The notes beneath the pieces are model-generated. The model saw only the letters and a program-made list of their open reading frames with translations. It was not told the DNA's origin and ran no database searches. Position numbers and translations under genes: made by a program. A DNA stretch of 64,000 nt from Corbicula japonica (taxonomy: Eukaryota; Mollusca; Bivalvia; Venerida; Cyrenidae): NCBI GenBank assembly GCA_038501625.1, contig JAZAYU010000012.1, positions 5,828,001 through 5,892,000 of the forward strand, given 5' to 3'. Positions 1-12,600 of the stretch are shown here, one piece after another (positions within the stretch are counted from its first letter, which is position 1; every line of letters begins with the position of its first letter).

Positions 1-480
1 CAGTGTGTAAAAAATCCCATACAGATTTTTTATTATTTACAAGCCATCATGCATATAAAGCACGCCTTTTACTATTCCATTTTTGTTAATCAAATTAAAT
101 ATTACTAGGCAACAGACCCGCACTTTATAAGATAATTATTCTTATATTAGATTCTGAAGTAATCAAAAACGGTCAATATAAGAATTATGGACCGGATAGC
201 CGGTCAATATGCGATTTATGGACTGGATGACGTCATATTAAATACAGAAGGGCTTATGCAAATGAGGTATAATATAATCAATTCTAAGTTGCATGCCTTA
301 TAGATCAAACACTGATTACTCTCATTTACTTTTAGGAAACAATATACACGTACAGTATGTTAAGACATCCATTCATTTTAACAAAAAGAAACTTCCATTT
401 ACATTCTGAAAAATCATTAAAGCAAACTTGATGCCTCCTAGATTTATAAAAACTTCTCTGTGACTTTGTAATTATATTAC

Positions 481-3400
481 AGACCTTGTGTGTAGCTGAA
501 GAAGATGAGTTGTAGTGCGTGAGAATAGTAGATGGATACACCTCCACCAGCCACCTGGCCATCCACATCCTGAAAATATGAGGAGGCACACTGTTAATTT
601 CAAGTTGTTGTTACAAATGCAGGATTATAAATTGCAAGGCTATTCTCAAGCTGTATGGTTCCTTTAACCCATTACTCCATACATATGGTATTTTTTTATA
701 TGTGTGATCAGTTTAGATCCTGATCATCTGTGCCATCTGATCTGGATCTATACTGGTTGCTTCTTGCTCAGAAATAACCTAAATAATCTAAAAGGGAACA
801 GTGTAGACCCTGATCAGATGGAAAGCAGGAGCCGGCTGATCTGTTCGCCCATGGGAAAACAGAAATATATCCCAAGGAGTAAAGGGTTGTATGGCAATTA
901 AAAGATCATCTTAACCAGCTAAAGTAATGAAATGACCAAAGCATTCTTTTAATTTCGGTCAGTTCATTTATGATTCATAAGGGAGTTTAATGAAAAGTTA
1001 TTAACTGAATTTTTAAATGAATTAATATCGAACAGTATACATAGATTGCAGTGTGTTGTTTTGGGCCAATCTTAGGATGAAATAAGGCCCTGGGCCCCAT
1101 CCCAAAACAAGACATGTACTGTACTTAGCACTTGATGGTTAAGTTTTGCTACAACAGGTGCTTCAAGCTTAAAACACATTTAATATCACACTGTAATTTA
1201 CTTTAGCAAATCTCAATATTTATGCACCAGTACAGTTTAATTTTAATTTAATAGGAAAATATTATATAAATTACAAAAGAATAAATTTTATGCTGACCTT
1301 GAGGTCATTGTGCTTGACCTCTATAACATTGGTGATATAGAACGGTCCATGTTTGGCACTGCTGCTGTCCCCCATCACTTCGTAGTAGATGTATCCAGTG
1401 GAGCACATGAGCACGATGAAGCGGCCTTCCTCTGTGAACACGAAGGTAGCATCTCGGATCTTACCACTTGGCAACAGGAAGAAGTACTGAGGACTGATTG
1501 CATCCATTGACAGATTGTAGATCTGTAAATATATAGCAAGGTCAGCATCAGCACAATCACTGCACAGAGAGAAGAGTAAAAAAAAACAAACCCTGAACAC
1601 AATTGACAGCTTCTGCATTTCAACCTGTCAAGAGTCATAGTATTTATTCTCTGTTAATTATATTCAGAGTTTTTTATTTTATTATATACCCATGAATGAT
1701 TTTAGCATAGTGCATCGTTAATCCGAAAAATTGCTCATCAGATTAGAGATTCCTTATCAAACAATGTCCAGCTTCCCGTGTTCTAGTTGATGTCATATAC
1801 TACGTCACACTAGGTTGTCGTAATTTTCCGGCACATAACAAACTCCAAAAATGAAAAATGTCCGTCGCAGTTTTACTCATGTTACGGTATTTTTACGCCC
1901 TTCATAAATTTTCTATGCCATTCATAAATTTACTGTTGTGTTTCTATTTTTATTTCTGCTATTATGTAAACCACGTTTTTGACTAAAATTTTGTTGTTTA
2001 GTGTATTTAAATTTGTTTTGAGCGAGAAGTGTATATGATAAAAGGAACATTATGACAGTATGTGTACTGTAGGTTCGTATTATTTCTCGTTGCGTATGTA
2101 ACCACATCATGCATGAACTTCGGTCTCGCGCAGTATTGTTTACATACCCAACTCGAAAAATACAAACCTACAGAATGCTTACTGTTATAATATTCCATAT
2201 ATATTAGAGATTGTCACGCTAACTTTACCCATAACCTAAAACACCTAAAACATGACATCATTAAGCACAATGATGCGAAATACATCTGAATGCTCTCGAT
2301 TATACTGTTTCTATTATTTAGATATTTTACTTAACTGGAGATTGTCATGCTGCCTAAAGCAGTAACCTTAACCCTTTCCTCCATAAATATGCTTTTTTAC
2401 GCATGTGCGACCAGTTTTAGATCCAGATCAGCCGGCACATCCGTGCCGTCTGATCACGATCTGCACTGGTTGCATTTTGGTCAGAAATAACCTAACGAAT
2501 CAAAAAGCAAACAGTTTAGATCCTGATCAGACGGCACGGATGTGCCAGCTGATCTATATCTAAACTGTCCGCCCATACAATCAAGGTGTGTCTATGGTGG
2601 AAAGGGTTAAACAGCTAAAGAATGACAGTGTTACCCATACGACTGTGAAATACAAGTGATACTTTCAATAAGTTGAATAATGTCCTTCACACAAATCAAT
2701 TTACACCATTAACATTCGAAGTAATTTATTATTCCTGATTTAGAAGAGTTTGGTAGCATCTTTCAGGGAAAATTTCTGAATTATGTCCCAAAACCTATCA
2801 ATTACAGTTCACAGTACTTAACAAAATTTGGATTACCTTGACAAAGTCTGAGGTGACAATAGCCAGTTCTGTCTGTGTGCCCGGTAACCAGAGGGCCTTC
2901 AGTATGTAGTTACCAGAGCCAAGGGTCGGGTGTAAAACTAGATGATCCGAAACTGACCCAGAACTGGTGAACGTCAACACATGGCAATCCTAAAATAAGA
3001 GTAAATACATTCTAGAATGTTATCAACAAAAAAAATTAATACAATTTTGTTTGTGAATGGGCCAGTTGATATTTTGTATTTCTATCACTCACAATGTCAG
3101 TTACACATTTTATTGGTTTTAACCTAAGGAGCCACATACCAGAGAGAGACTGACAACTTCTACAGGCCTGAAGGAAGGCAAACATAATCAAGACGTACAT
3201 ATTGATCATAGAAAAACACCAACTGAAGAACATTCTCAGCACACACTGTCTGTTGTTAAACTTTTTTGGAAACATGCTTCACTTATACCTTATGCAACCT
3301 ACATGTACATGTACAAAAGAAGTTGCATAACCAGCCTTGACAATAGCAATGATGTAATTTTCCACCTCAGTTTTCCCATACCATGCTTAATATTCTGCTC

Positions 3401-6400
3401 TTTTCAATTTTTAGAACATTTTTTAAAGTAGCAACAGAAACCTGTATATTATAAGTATCATGCATGAGTGTGAGGTGAAGTTGGAAAAATCTGTCACCGA
3501 GGGTTAACTGTTTTGCAGGAACGAGGCTCTGTTGAGTTCCCACCAAAACAGTTGACCCGAGATGACAGATTTTTCTATCTTTAACGAATATCTCTTGCAA
3601 GATACTTTTTCTTGCATACCCTTTATTATTTTTAACATTTCTGTGTATGTATACAAACTAATTTATTTTCCTTATGCTGAAATATTGACATTAACGCAAA
3701 CCTTTTTTCTTATAAATGACGTCACTAACTTGAATATATTACATCAGATACTTGAAGATGTGACGTCACTCGTGTGACTCATTCTACATGGATCGAAATT
3801 TCCTACACGGGTAAAAACACTGGATGACCTGATCTGGTATGCAAGAATGAGGTATTCTTACCTTCAGTCCACACACAGCAAGGTAATCCTCATTACATGG
3901 GTTACCATTAATTGACAGCACTGTGAATGGTATAGGTGCCGAGGCCAGTCTCTGAAATAAGTACATGTACTTTTTAATACAGTTTTCCACAATAAAAATG
4001 TTCTATATTTACAAATAATCTGTTATTTCAAGCACATATTGTCTTGTTACATACAATTTTAGACTTGCTGTGGATGCAGTTATATTTGTAGACATAAAAT
4101 GTCTTTTTTTTTGGTTACAAGACATTTTCAATGGTTCTTAAAATTAATTTTCAAGGGTTTTTAATATGATATCAATTTACTCAAGTAAGTTCAATACTAT
4201 CTTTTGTAAAGTTTATTTAATTTGTGCCAACAAAATCCATAAAAATATATAAATAAGTGAATTAACAGTATATAACAAGGATACTGGATCAAGTCATATG
4301 ATTTTTTTTTTACAAACATGAATAAAATTAGCTTAAACAATTTGATGTATATCACTTACAATTACCTCAAAAAAATTAAAGAATTCATAGAAAATTACAA
4401 GTAGATCTATTCAGATTTCAAAACATAATATTCTAAAATGTTTTCACTTACGGTCAGTGTAAGTTTTTTCTTGCTGGAATCTGCCTGTTTCAGGAGTGCA
4501 TTTAGTTGCAGTATAGTGATCTTCCCTTTCTCATGGCTGACGGCCAGATGTTGTCTCTTGCCTTGAGGTGATGCCAAGACACACATGGCAACACGACGTA
4601 ACATGTGTGACGTGATCAGCTGACGGATCTGCAGACCCTGATCTCCCACATAGTTCATTCTGACATTCTCAAAGGCCCCTTCCTGAGAGCCTAATGTTAC
4701 AGCCTAAAAGACAAGTATCATATTTGTGCATGAAAAATTATCATGTATGGGTTTACGTGACTAACAATAGATAAACTGCTGTTGATTTTATCTTAACCCT
4801 TAATCAAGCAGTGTATGATCAGCCAGCACATCTGTATCTACACTGGTTGCCTTTTTGTCAGAAACAAGATCATGAATCTAAAAGCAAACAGTGTAGATCT
4901 GATGACAGGTGTGTGCCGGTTGATCTGTTAACTACACTGTTTACTCATGCGATAAGTCATATACAGTATATATGGAGTAAAGGGTTCATTGCATGTCCTT
5001 GCCATATAAAACTTATCTACAAATTGCAAACAAAAATTTCAATTGGTATTATAATATAATTCTTTTTCAATTATGATTGCATGGAATGGAAAAAGTGACT
5101 ACTTTTACTTAACGTTATGCAAAATTTACGAAGAAATGTTGACGCTAGTTTACAGTCTCCCTTACCAACATCTCTCAAGTTATTCAGGTACAATACAATG
5201 ACTTTGATTTTTTTTAGTGACATTTGAATCAATAAAATCTGAAAATGTAAAATCATACATTCTCCCTGTACATACCATGAGCTGGTCGGTAGTTTCGGTA
5301 GTTTTGACATGTGTATGTAAATCATTAAGAGCAGACTGGGCTCTCTGTAGACTGCCCATTGGAGACATGGACTGATAGTTCTCCGTCAGTGATGGCAAGA
5401 TACAGTCCAATAACTCTAACACAGTCTGAATCGTCTGTGCACTCGTCTGAAATAAACAAGCGTATTATTCGATGATATATCTGTTCCATGACAAGTCCCA
5501 TTTCAGCAAATCAGATGCTTAAGATTTGAGACTGGTCTCCATTCCTAGCCTTATAATATTTTGCCCAGCTCTTAAGAGTTGCATTGGCAGAAAATCAGCA
5601 AACAATTTTTATGCCAAACTAGTTATCCTCAATACCAGATTTTCCTGTTTAAGTCATATGCATATGTAACATGTTTATCTGTAACTTTTTTACAACGCTA
5701 AATGCATTTAAAAACTAATACATGGTACTTACCATGGTGTTCAACAACTCATCTTTGCTGCCCTAAAACAGACAATCTAAAATAAAAACCTCGGCAAAGA
5801 AATTTCCGAGTAACAAATGTCCTGTCTATTGGAAAAGTACATATCATATCAAAAGTTAATCAGGTGGCTGAGGAGTAACAGAGTTAAAAGTCAAGTTTGT
5901 CTAACCAACCTTAACCCTTTCCTCCATAAATACGCGTTTTTACGTAAGCATGTGCGACCAGTGTAGATCAAATCAGCTGGGTCATCGGTGCCATCTGATC
6001 AGGATCTGCACTGGTCGCATTTTGGTCAGAAATAACCTTATAAATAAAAAAGGTAATAATTGTGCTGTCGGATCTGGATCTAAACTGTTTGCCCACGCAA
6101 TAAAGGTATGTCTATGGAGGAAAGGGTTAAACGACTAATGCTAAAACTCCATGTATCTTTTGTTGTGTAATGCTATCATGCTAAGGTAATGCTGATGGTT
6201 GCATGGTGATATGCATTTTTTAAATGTTTGCAGGACATTAATATTTGCTGAAGTCAGCAAAACGGTCGGAATCTATAACTAAAAGTAGACAAAATTAAAC
6301 CCCGGCAGCTCTTGAAAATATTTTGTAGAAGACATGTTAAGGTTACAATGAAGCCAAGCAATTTTTTTTCCAAGCCATCTGAGTTACATTAAAACTTTCC

Positions 6401-6675
6401 CAAATATTTATAAAGAATTCCGTCAACTCTTATTTTCCAACAAATAAGAAATCTTCAGTGACAGTCCAGAACTTTACCTCAAGTTGCTGGCACAACAGCT
6501 GCCTGGCTTTTCCAATTTGATCTTTTGTGTCATCATTTCGCTTGTCCGAGTTCAGTGGGGATGACAGGCGGCGTCTCAAGGAGCTTGGCAAGGTCGTCTC
6601 CATGGAGAATGGAGAAGGCAAGGCATTCTGTTCTCCAATGTTCATACCACTCTGAGCAGTACGCTTCACCAAAGC
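481..6675 (-). CDS. UBR4: UBR4 exons 38-45 (residues ~1,731-2,132; linker and start of beta-propeller-like region)
   Basis: Exons: 6478-6675, 5733-5762, 5276-5446, 4452-4703, 3862-3951, 2837-2989, 1298-1522, 481-569. Exon 38 ([12 protein letters not shown]) is a basic, Ser/Pro-rich linker after the UBR box. Exon 39 is a 30 nt microexon ([10 protein letters not shown]). Exons 41-44 are the best conserved part of the window: [79 protein letters not shown] and [17 protein letters not shown]. The repeated pattern of beta-strands ending in small hydrophobic motifs suggests WD40-like propeller blades; this is inference from the sequence and family. Exon 45 gives [19 protein letters not shown] and ends in phase 2 at donor GTAATA. 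The following exon lies beyond position 1; positions 1-480 show none. Confidence 0.95.
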
Positions 6676-9600
6676 CTAAACAACAATTGACAACCAGTCA
6701 AATAATGTTACTGAATATTGGGGTGGCATTCTAAGAAATCATTTTTTAATGTCAAATAGCTTAAAAATCTTCGTGTATTTTGCGCTCAGGATGATGCACA
6801 AATTAATAACCTCATCAAAATTAAACATGTAATAATTCTCAAACTAAATACAAATAAATTAATTGAATTAACACTGTGCCATCTGATCTGGCTTCTCAGT
6901 TAGAAATAATCTTATGAATCTAAATGTGATATAGGCTTAATCTGTAAAGGGTTAAAATGAACAAAACAAGAAGAAGTCTATGGCGCATAGATAATAAGAA
7001 CAAACACAAATAGGGAACCAAATTTTGATGTTAAAAAAGGTTCCATGGTATATCCCATACCTTACAGCTGCCTTCATCCTTTGCTCCACAGTCACAGAAG
7101 AACGAGCCAAACTTGGCATAGGTCAGGTCATGGTCCTTGTGACAAACCTTGGCACACACTGTGCAGACACCAACACCATCCACCATCTTACAGGTGTGAC
7201 AGTGGTACCTGAAAGTAAAGTTCATAAGTTAAATATAATATTTCTTTCTTTTGGTCTTGCATTTACGTGTACAAAAATTGTACAGGCATGAACAAATCAG
7301 AAAGACAAATCGGAAAATAAATTATTATCAAATTATGTCACAACTGATCTGAATCTATACTGGTTGCATATGTGATAAAAGGCATACCCATTGAGTAAAG
7401 GTTTAAGCAATTCTTTGTCATATACGCAGCTGTCTTTTTAGTTAATCTTTTTGTCTTGTCAAACAAAAGCTCATGTTTTTTAACCTTTATGATGCAAGAC
7501 CTAAATTGTTCAAATTCATTAATTTTTGTTGGTAACTACATTGTAAGTTAAATGAATTTACAAAGCTTTATGGGTTAGTTGGTAGACCAGTCCAAGATTT
7601 CAACTAGATAGGTGTTCATCATCACATGTGTGTTCCATGGAAAAAAATTAAGAAATACTTAAGTTATAGCCAATGTTAAGTTTTCTTTATGGACAGACCG
7701 ATGGAAGCATAAAGTATCACCGTATCTTTGAAAGGGCGACACAAAAATATGTTAATACAGAATTGATCTTATAACATATTGTGGAAATTGAACATCAAAA
7801 ATATTGTAACCACTACTACATTTTATGCCCAAAAAATTAATGTAATTGCATCCACATTATTTCAAATCATGAAATAATAAAACTGAATACACACCAGTGT
7901 TGATTCATGAACTCTTTCTGGGTCACAGTAAAGGTACAAAGTTTGTTGTTAAGTGATTCTTCATCCTGTAAGAGAAACACATGAATCAACTGAGGTTGGA
8001 TTTTCTACCTATGACTTTAATCTCATGGATAAATAGTGAAGTTCAAGAGAGCTGGCACATCTGTGCTGCCTGATCAGGATAAACACTGTTTGATATAAGT
8101 TTCATTGCATTGTTTCTAATCAAGAAGTGAGTGGTGTAGATCCAGATCAGATTGCATGTATGTATCAGTTGATCTGGATTTACTCAGCAGGCCCATGTGG
8201 TAAAAGGCAAAAAAGAATAGCCATGGAGTAAACAGCTAACTTCAGTCTTTGTTAATTTAAAAATTCTGGTTTACCTGGTTTAAAAAGTCCTCTATTAAGA
8301 CTGGTTAGCTAATAGATTAATGTCCTGCAATATGATGTGTTACATGAACAATCTTTCTACCATAACCCTTAAGGTTCCCCGAAGATGCACATTAAATGAT
8401 CTGCAGTGCAGTTTTTGTCTGGTTGTTTTTTCTCGACAGGAAGCTCGACAGAAGTCACCCTACAGAATCATTCCGAATAATCTACAAAAAGTGTCTATTG
8501 TGTGTTAGGACTCTCCAAATATTGAGATATAGAAGATTTAAATTATTTTTACTGTCTCAAGATTTTTGGGGAGTACGATAGTTTACTTACAGAGTCTTCC
8601 CCCGCTGTGTCTTCTTCCTCGTGACTCACATCTTCTTCCCAGTCACTGTCAGCCTCCTGGTGGACACAGATCTCGTGTTCTAACGTCGGTGATGAGGTAC
8701 CTGTATGGTCTGCAGATTTCTTCAGCGCAACTAAAATCTCTCCGATGTATGACAACAAACAGCACAGAGTGTTAAACAAGTTCTGCAAAAGAAGTTTTCT
8801 ATTTTTAATTTCTTAACACAAGAATCCAAACTCCACAAGAAATCTGTCAAAAATATGTGCAGTTATACTTATATGGTAAGCTATCACATTTTTTTTCTGC
8901 TGGGATTTCATTTTGATCACTTTTCTTAGCATAAAATATGAAAAAATCAAAGCTGTGCCAAATATAATATAATGATATTTCACTTGTTGGAATGATTTGA
9001 ACTTTATTTACTGTGTGCATTACAAAGACTTTAGGCATGCTGACCACACTAGTTAATTAATTAAATCTGATAATACATAAGTCACCTACTCTTCCAGTCT
9101 TGCTATTTAACAACATTTTCTCCAGTACATCCTTCTGGGAAACATATGATTTGCTGCAATATAAACATCAATTTGAGATTTAAATTCAATAATTATACAT
9201 GATTTAACCATTTTCTCTATGAATACCGTTTATATCCTCCATGTGTGACCAAAGTGGATCTAGATTAGCCTATATACCATGCAGTCTGATCAGGAACTAG
9301 ACTGTTTGTTCTCTTCTTGGTCAGAAGTCTTTCAAATAATCTAAAAGCGATCAGAGTAGATCCCGATCAGACTGCAGGCCAAGAGAACAGTGTAGATCCT
9401 GATCAGACTGCAGGCCAAGAAGAGAAGAGAGTAGATTCTTATTAGAATGAATGCCACAAAGTGAACAGTGATGATCCTGATTAGTGTAGATCATGATCAG
9501 ACTGCAAGCCAAGATGCAAAGTTTAGATCCTGATCAGAATGCAAGCCAAGAAGTGAACAGAGTAATTACTGACCATACTGTATGCCAAGACATGAACAAT

Positions 9601-12600
9601 TTAGATCCTGATCAGACTGCACAGATGTGCAGGCTAAACTAGATACACACCAATACAAAGATTAACCAATATACAATTTTTCTAAATTTACAAATCCTGC
9701 ATCATCTAACATAGAATTTGAAAGAAATCAATTAAAAGACTTAAGAAACACTGTCTCATTGTCTTCTACTCACCAGATCTGTAGCCAGGAAGTGGCTTTA
9801 TGGAACAGGACTTTGTGTCCAGCACCATTACCGCTGGCAGCCAGTGTATGCAGCGCCACCATGATCTCAGGGAATCCACCAGTCTCCCCTGTCGCTGATG
9901 ACAGAAGGGTCTCTCCCAGGGGAAGCAGGGAGTGAAGCAGGGTCAATGGGACTGCCTCACAAACAGGACTGTTGGACTGGACCAGGTGTAGGGTGAATGT
10001 CTGTAACAACTGACGGTTCTCACTAAACAACTCCTCATCTGCCTCCTATATGCAGAAATGTGACACACCATGAAAATATGATGCTAATTGTAACTGACTT
10101 TGAAATACATGTAAATTCAGATCAGATGGAAAACTAACTATTCATATTGATTTTGTGGATAGAAGTTATCAGAATCTTTTCGAAATATGGGTACTTAATA
10201 TAAATAAATACAGCATGCTGCTTAAAATCTTTCGTTAAAAAGTATTTCGTTTCTGGAAAACCAAAACGAAGTGTATTACATGGCAGGATAAGGAAAAACT
10301 ACTGTAACTTAGATTGAGATCGATATAATAATCACTTAACAGATATGACATGCTGCTGAAGATGCAAAACATTACTTTAATAATATTTTAATTAATATGT
10401 TCAAATTATGACATCTTGAAATTTATTCTGTTACAAGTTCCTAAAATTTTGATGTAAACATAGAACTATTTCTCTTTGGAAACATAACACTGAAAAAGTA
10501 GAAAATGAATTTATAGTTCAATGCACTCTTTAGTTCATTAAAGAAACAAATCACCATTCTATTGTCATCAAATATCCTTCTTCATTGAAAGATAATAAAA
10601 CCACTGTGGACTGGCACCTTTTATCACTGACAAAACAAATGTCATTGACCCCAGTATTTTACATATTCACTTTAAATTGGTTTCTTCTGTGTTGTACAAT
10701 CTAATTACTTAAGCCACTAGAGTGTACTCTGAATACAGGTTCATTAACCGTGGTTAAACACTTTATGTTTTTTGGTATAATTACATTTTTGTGGGTACTT
10801 AAATTTGTGGTTTCAATTTTGTTATTTAAATTGTAACAACCATTATATCTTTTGTTGGGATTTTTGATTTGCGGATTGAAGTGCTAATAAATTTCAGGAA
10901 ATTAGGAACCATATGAATATTTAATACTTAATTCACTGTAAATCACAGTATATGCCTAGGTTCACATGCAATCAAAAATCCCAAATCAAACACAAGTTGA
11001 TAACAAGAAAGCATTCGAATCTTACCTTTGGCATAACAACAAATTTGGAGAGCCATGCTTGTAAAGTACTTGGATCAGTATTTGCCAGCCTATCGAGGGT
11101 CTTACACAGGTCCTTGTAGGTCTTGGCATTCTTCCCTCCTTCAGCTGTAATATCCAAAATTAACATGTATTCAATGTTTCAATGTTCAGTTTAAAGATTT
11201 CTTTCAAGAAACACATAATCTAAAGCTCAACTCCATTTAATTTATATAGCAACAGCAACTTCTACACAGCAATCTCAATGGCACAAATACCCAATCTGAT
11301 AAAAATCATTTCCTGAAAACCGCTACGCTATCAGGATCTGATGACCAGAAACTAAAACGTGCTTTTATCGCTAACCCTTTGAACCAATCAGATTGTCGCC
11401 TTCAAAATCGCAAAAGTGAAAGTAAAAATAGTACTTTAAATGATGGAAAGTGTTGACAGCCTGCTTAAGACATATTTTACTGGAGATATATATGTCTATG
11501 TGGTATTGCATTCATTTCTAATATTATGACATCTTCAGATCATTTTGCGAGCGTTATAAATTATGCTTCCTGTGTTGACAATTTCTAAAAATAGTTATCG
11601 GGGGAAAACTGCTTTTACTTAGGTACGGTGTCTGCGGGCTGTCATCAGATCTAACATTTTGTTAGATCTGACTTTAGTGAGATTGACAAATACCTGCCAT
11701 CACAAGTATGACAAAACAAACCATGTGATGAGGAAATATATTTTGTGATAATTGTTAACAAGATGCCCAGTGTTCTTCTTAAATTGCAAGTGAAAAGGTG
11801 CCATAACTATGACAAAATATGGTCAAGAGTTATCAAACTTGTCCTGTACTTGCAATTGGGATGTCAGGCAACTATCTTAAGTTTCAAATCTATACCTTTA
11901 ATGGTTACTGAGAAAAAGCGAACTTAAACAGAAAACTTAACAAAATGTTGACTTCCACTTGCTTGCTTGCTCAATGACAAACTCAAATTTAATAACCAGG
12001 GTTTTCCAATAAAAACCTGGTTAAAAACGATATTCTTTATCCTTCCCTGTTAACTAGGTAGAACAACCATCCTTTCATACAAGTGGAAAATCTCACACAT
12101 GTAAATTCTGACTAGAGCTGTTTAGATCATGTTTTTAAAATTCACCGTGTCATCTTTCAATGCTTACCCAAAGTCAGTAGCTTGTTAAAGAACTTCAGCA
12201 GCTTTCCAGCAAAGTTTGGAGTTAAATTTTCCTTGGCAGAGGACAGCAAAAGGCTTGTGAGATCTATAAAAAAGAATTACCAGTAATTATTAAATCTACA
12301 CTAAAGAGTTACCTTTATAACGGTTTATTTCTAATCCATTTCGGTAAGAAATATTCAGATAAAAGGATTTTCACAAGATAAAAATATGCAAAATTGCCAT
12401 CATAAATAATCTGACCTAAGTGGGAATTTTTTTTTCTTCATTAGGTGACATCTTCCATGCAGCTGAATAAGATTAGAACAGAGCCCAAGATCATAAAGCT
12501 GAGACTGGAGACCAGTCTTTAATCTCAAACATTTGATTGGCTAAAATCGCTTCCAGTCTCCAAACTGACCAATCATGTGCAAAAGCTGCCAGACTGGTCT

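Noticed and set aside
6525..7291. Plus-strand ORFs opposite the UBR box and exon 38
   Set aside because: They are antisense shadows; the minus strand codes for the conserved zinc finger.
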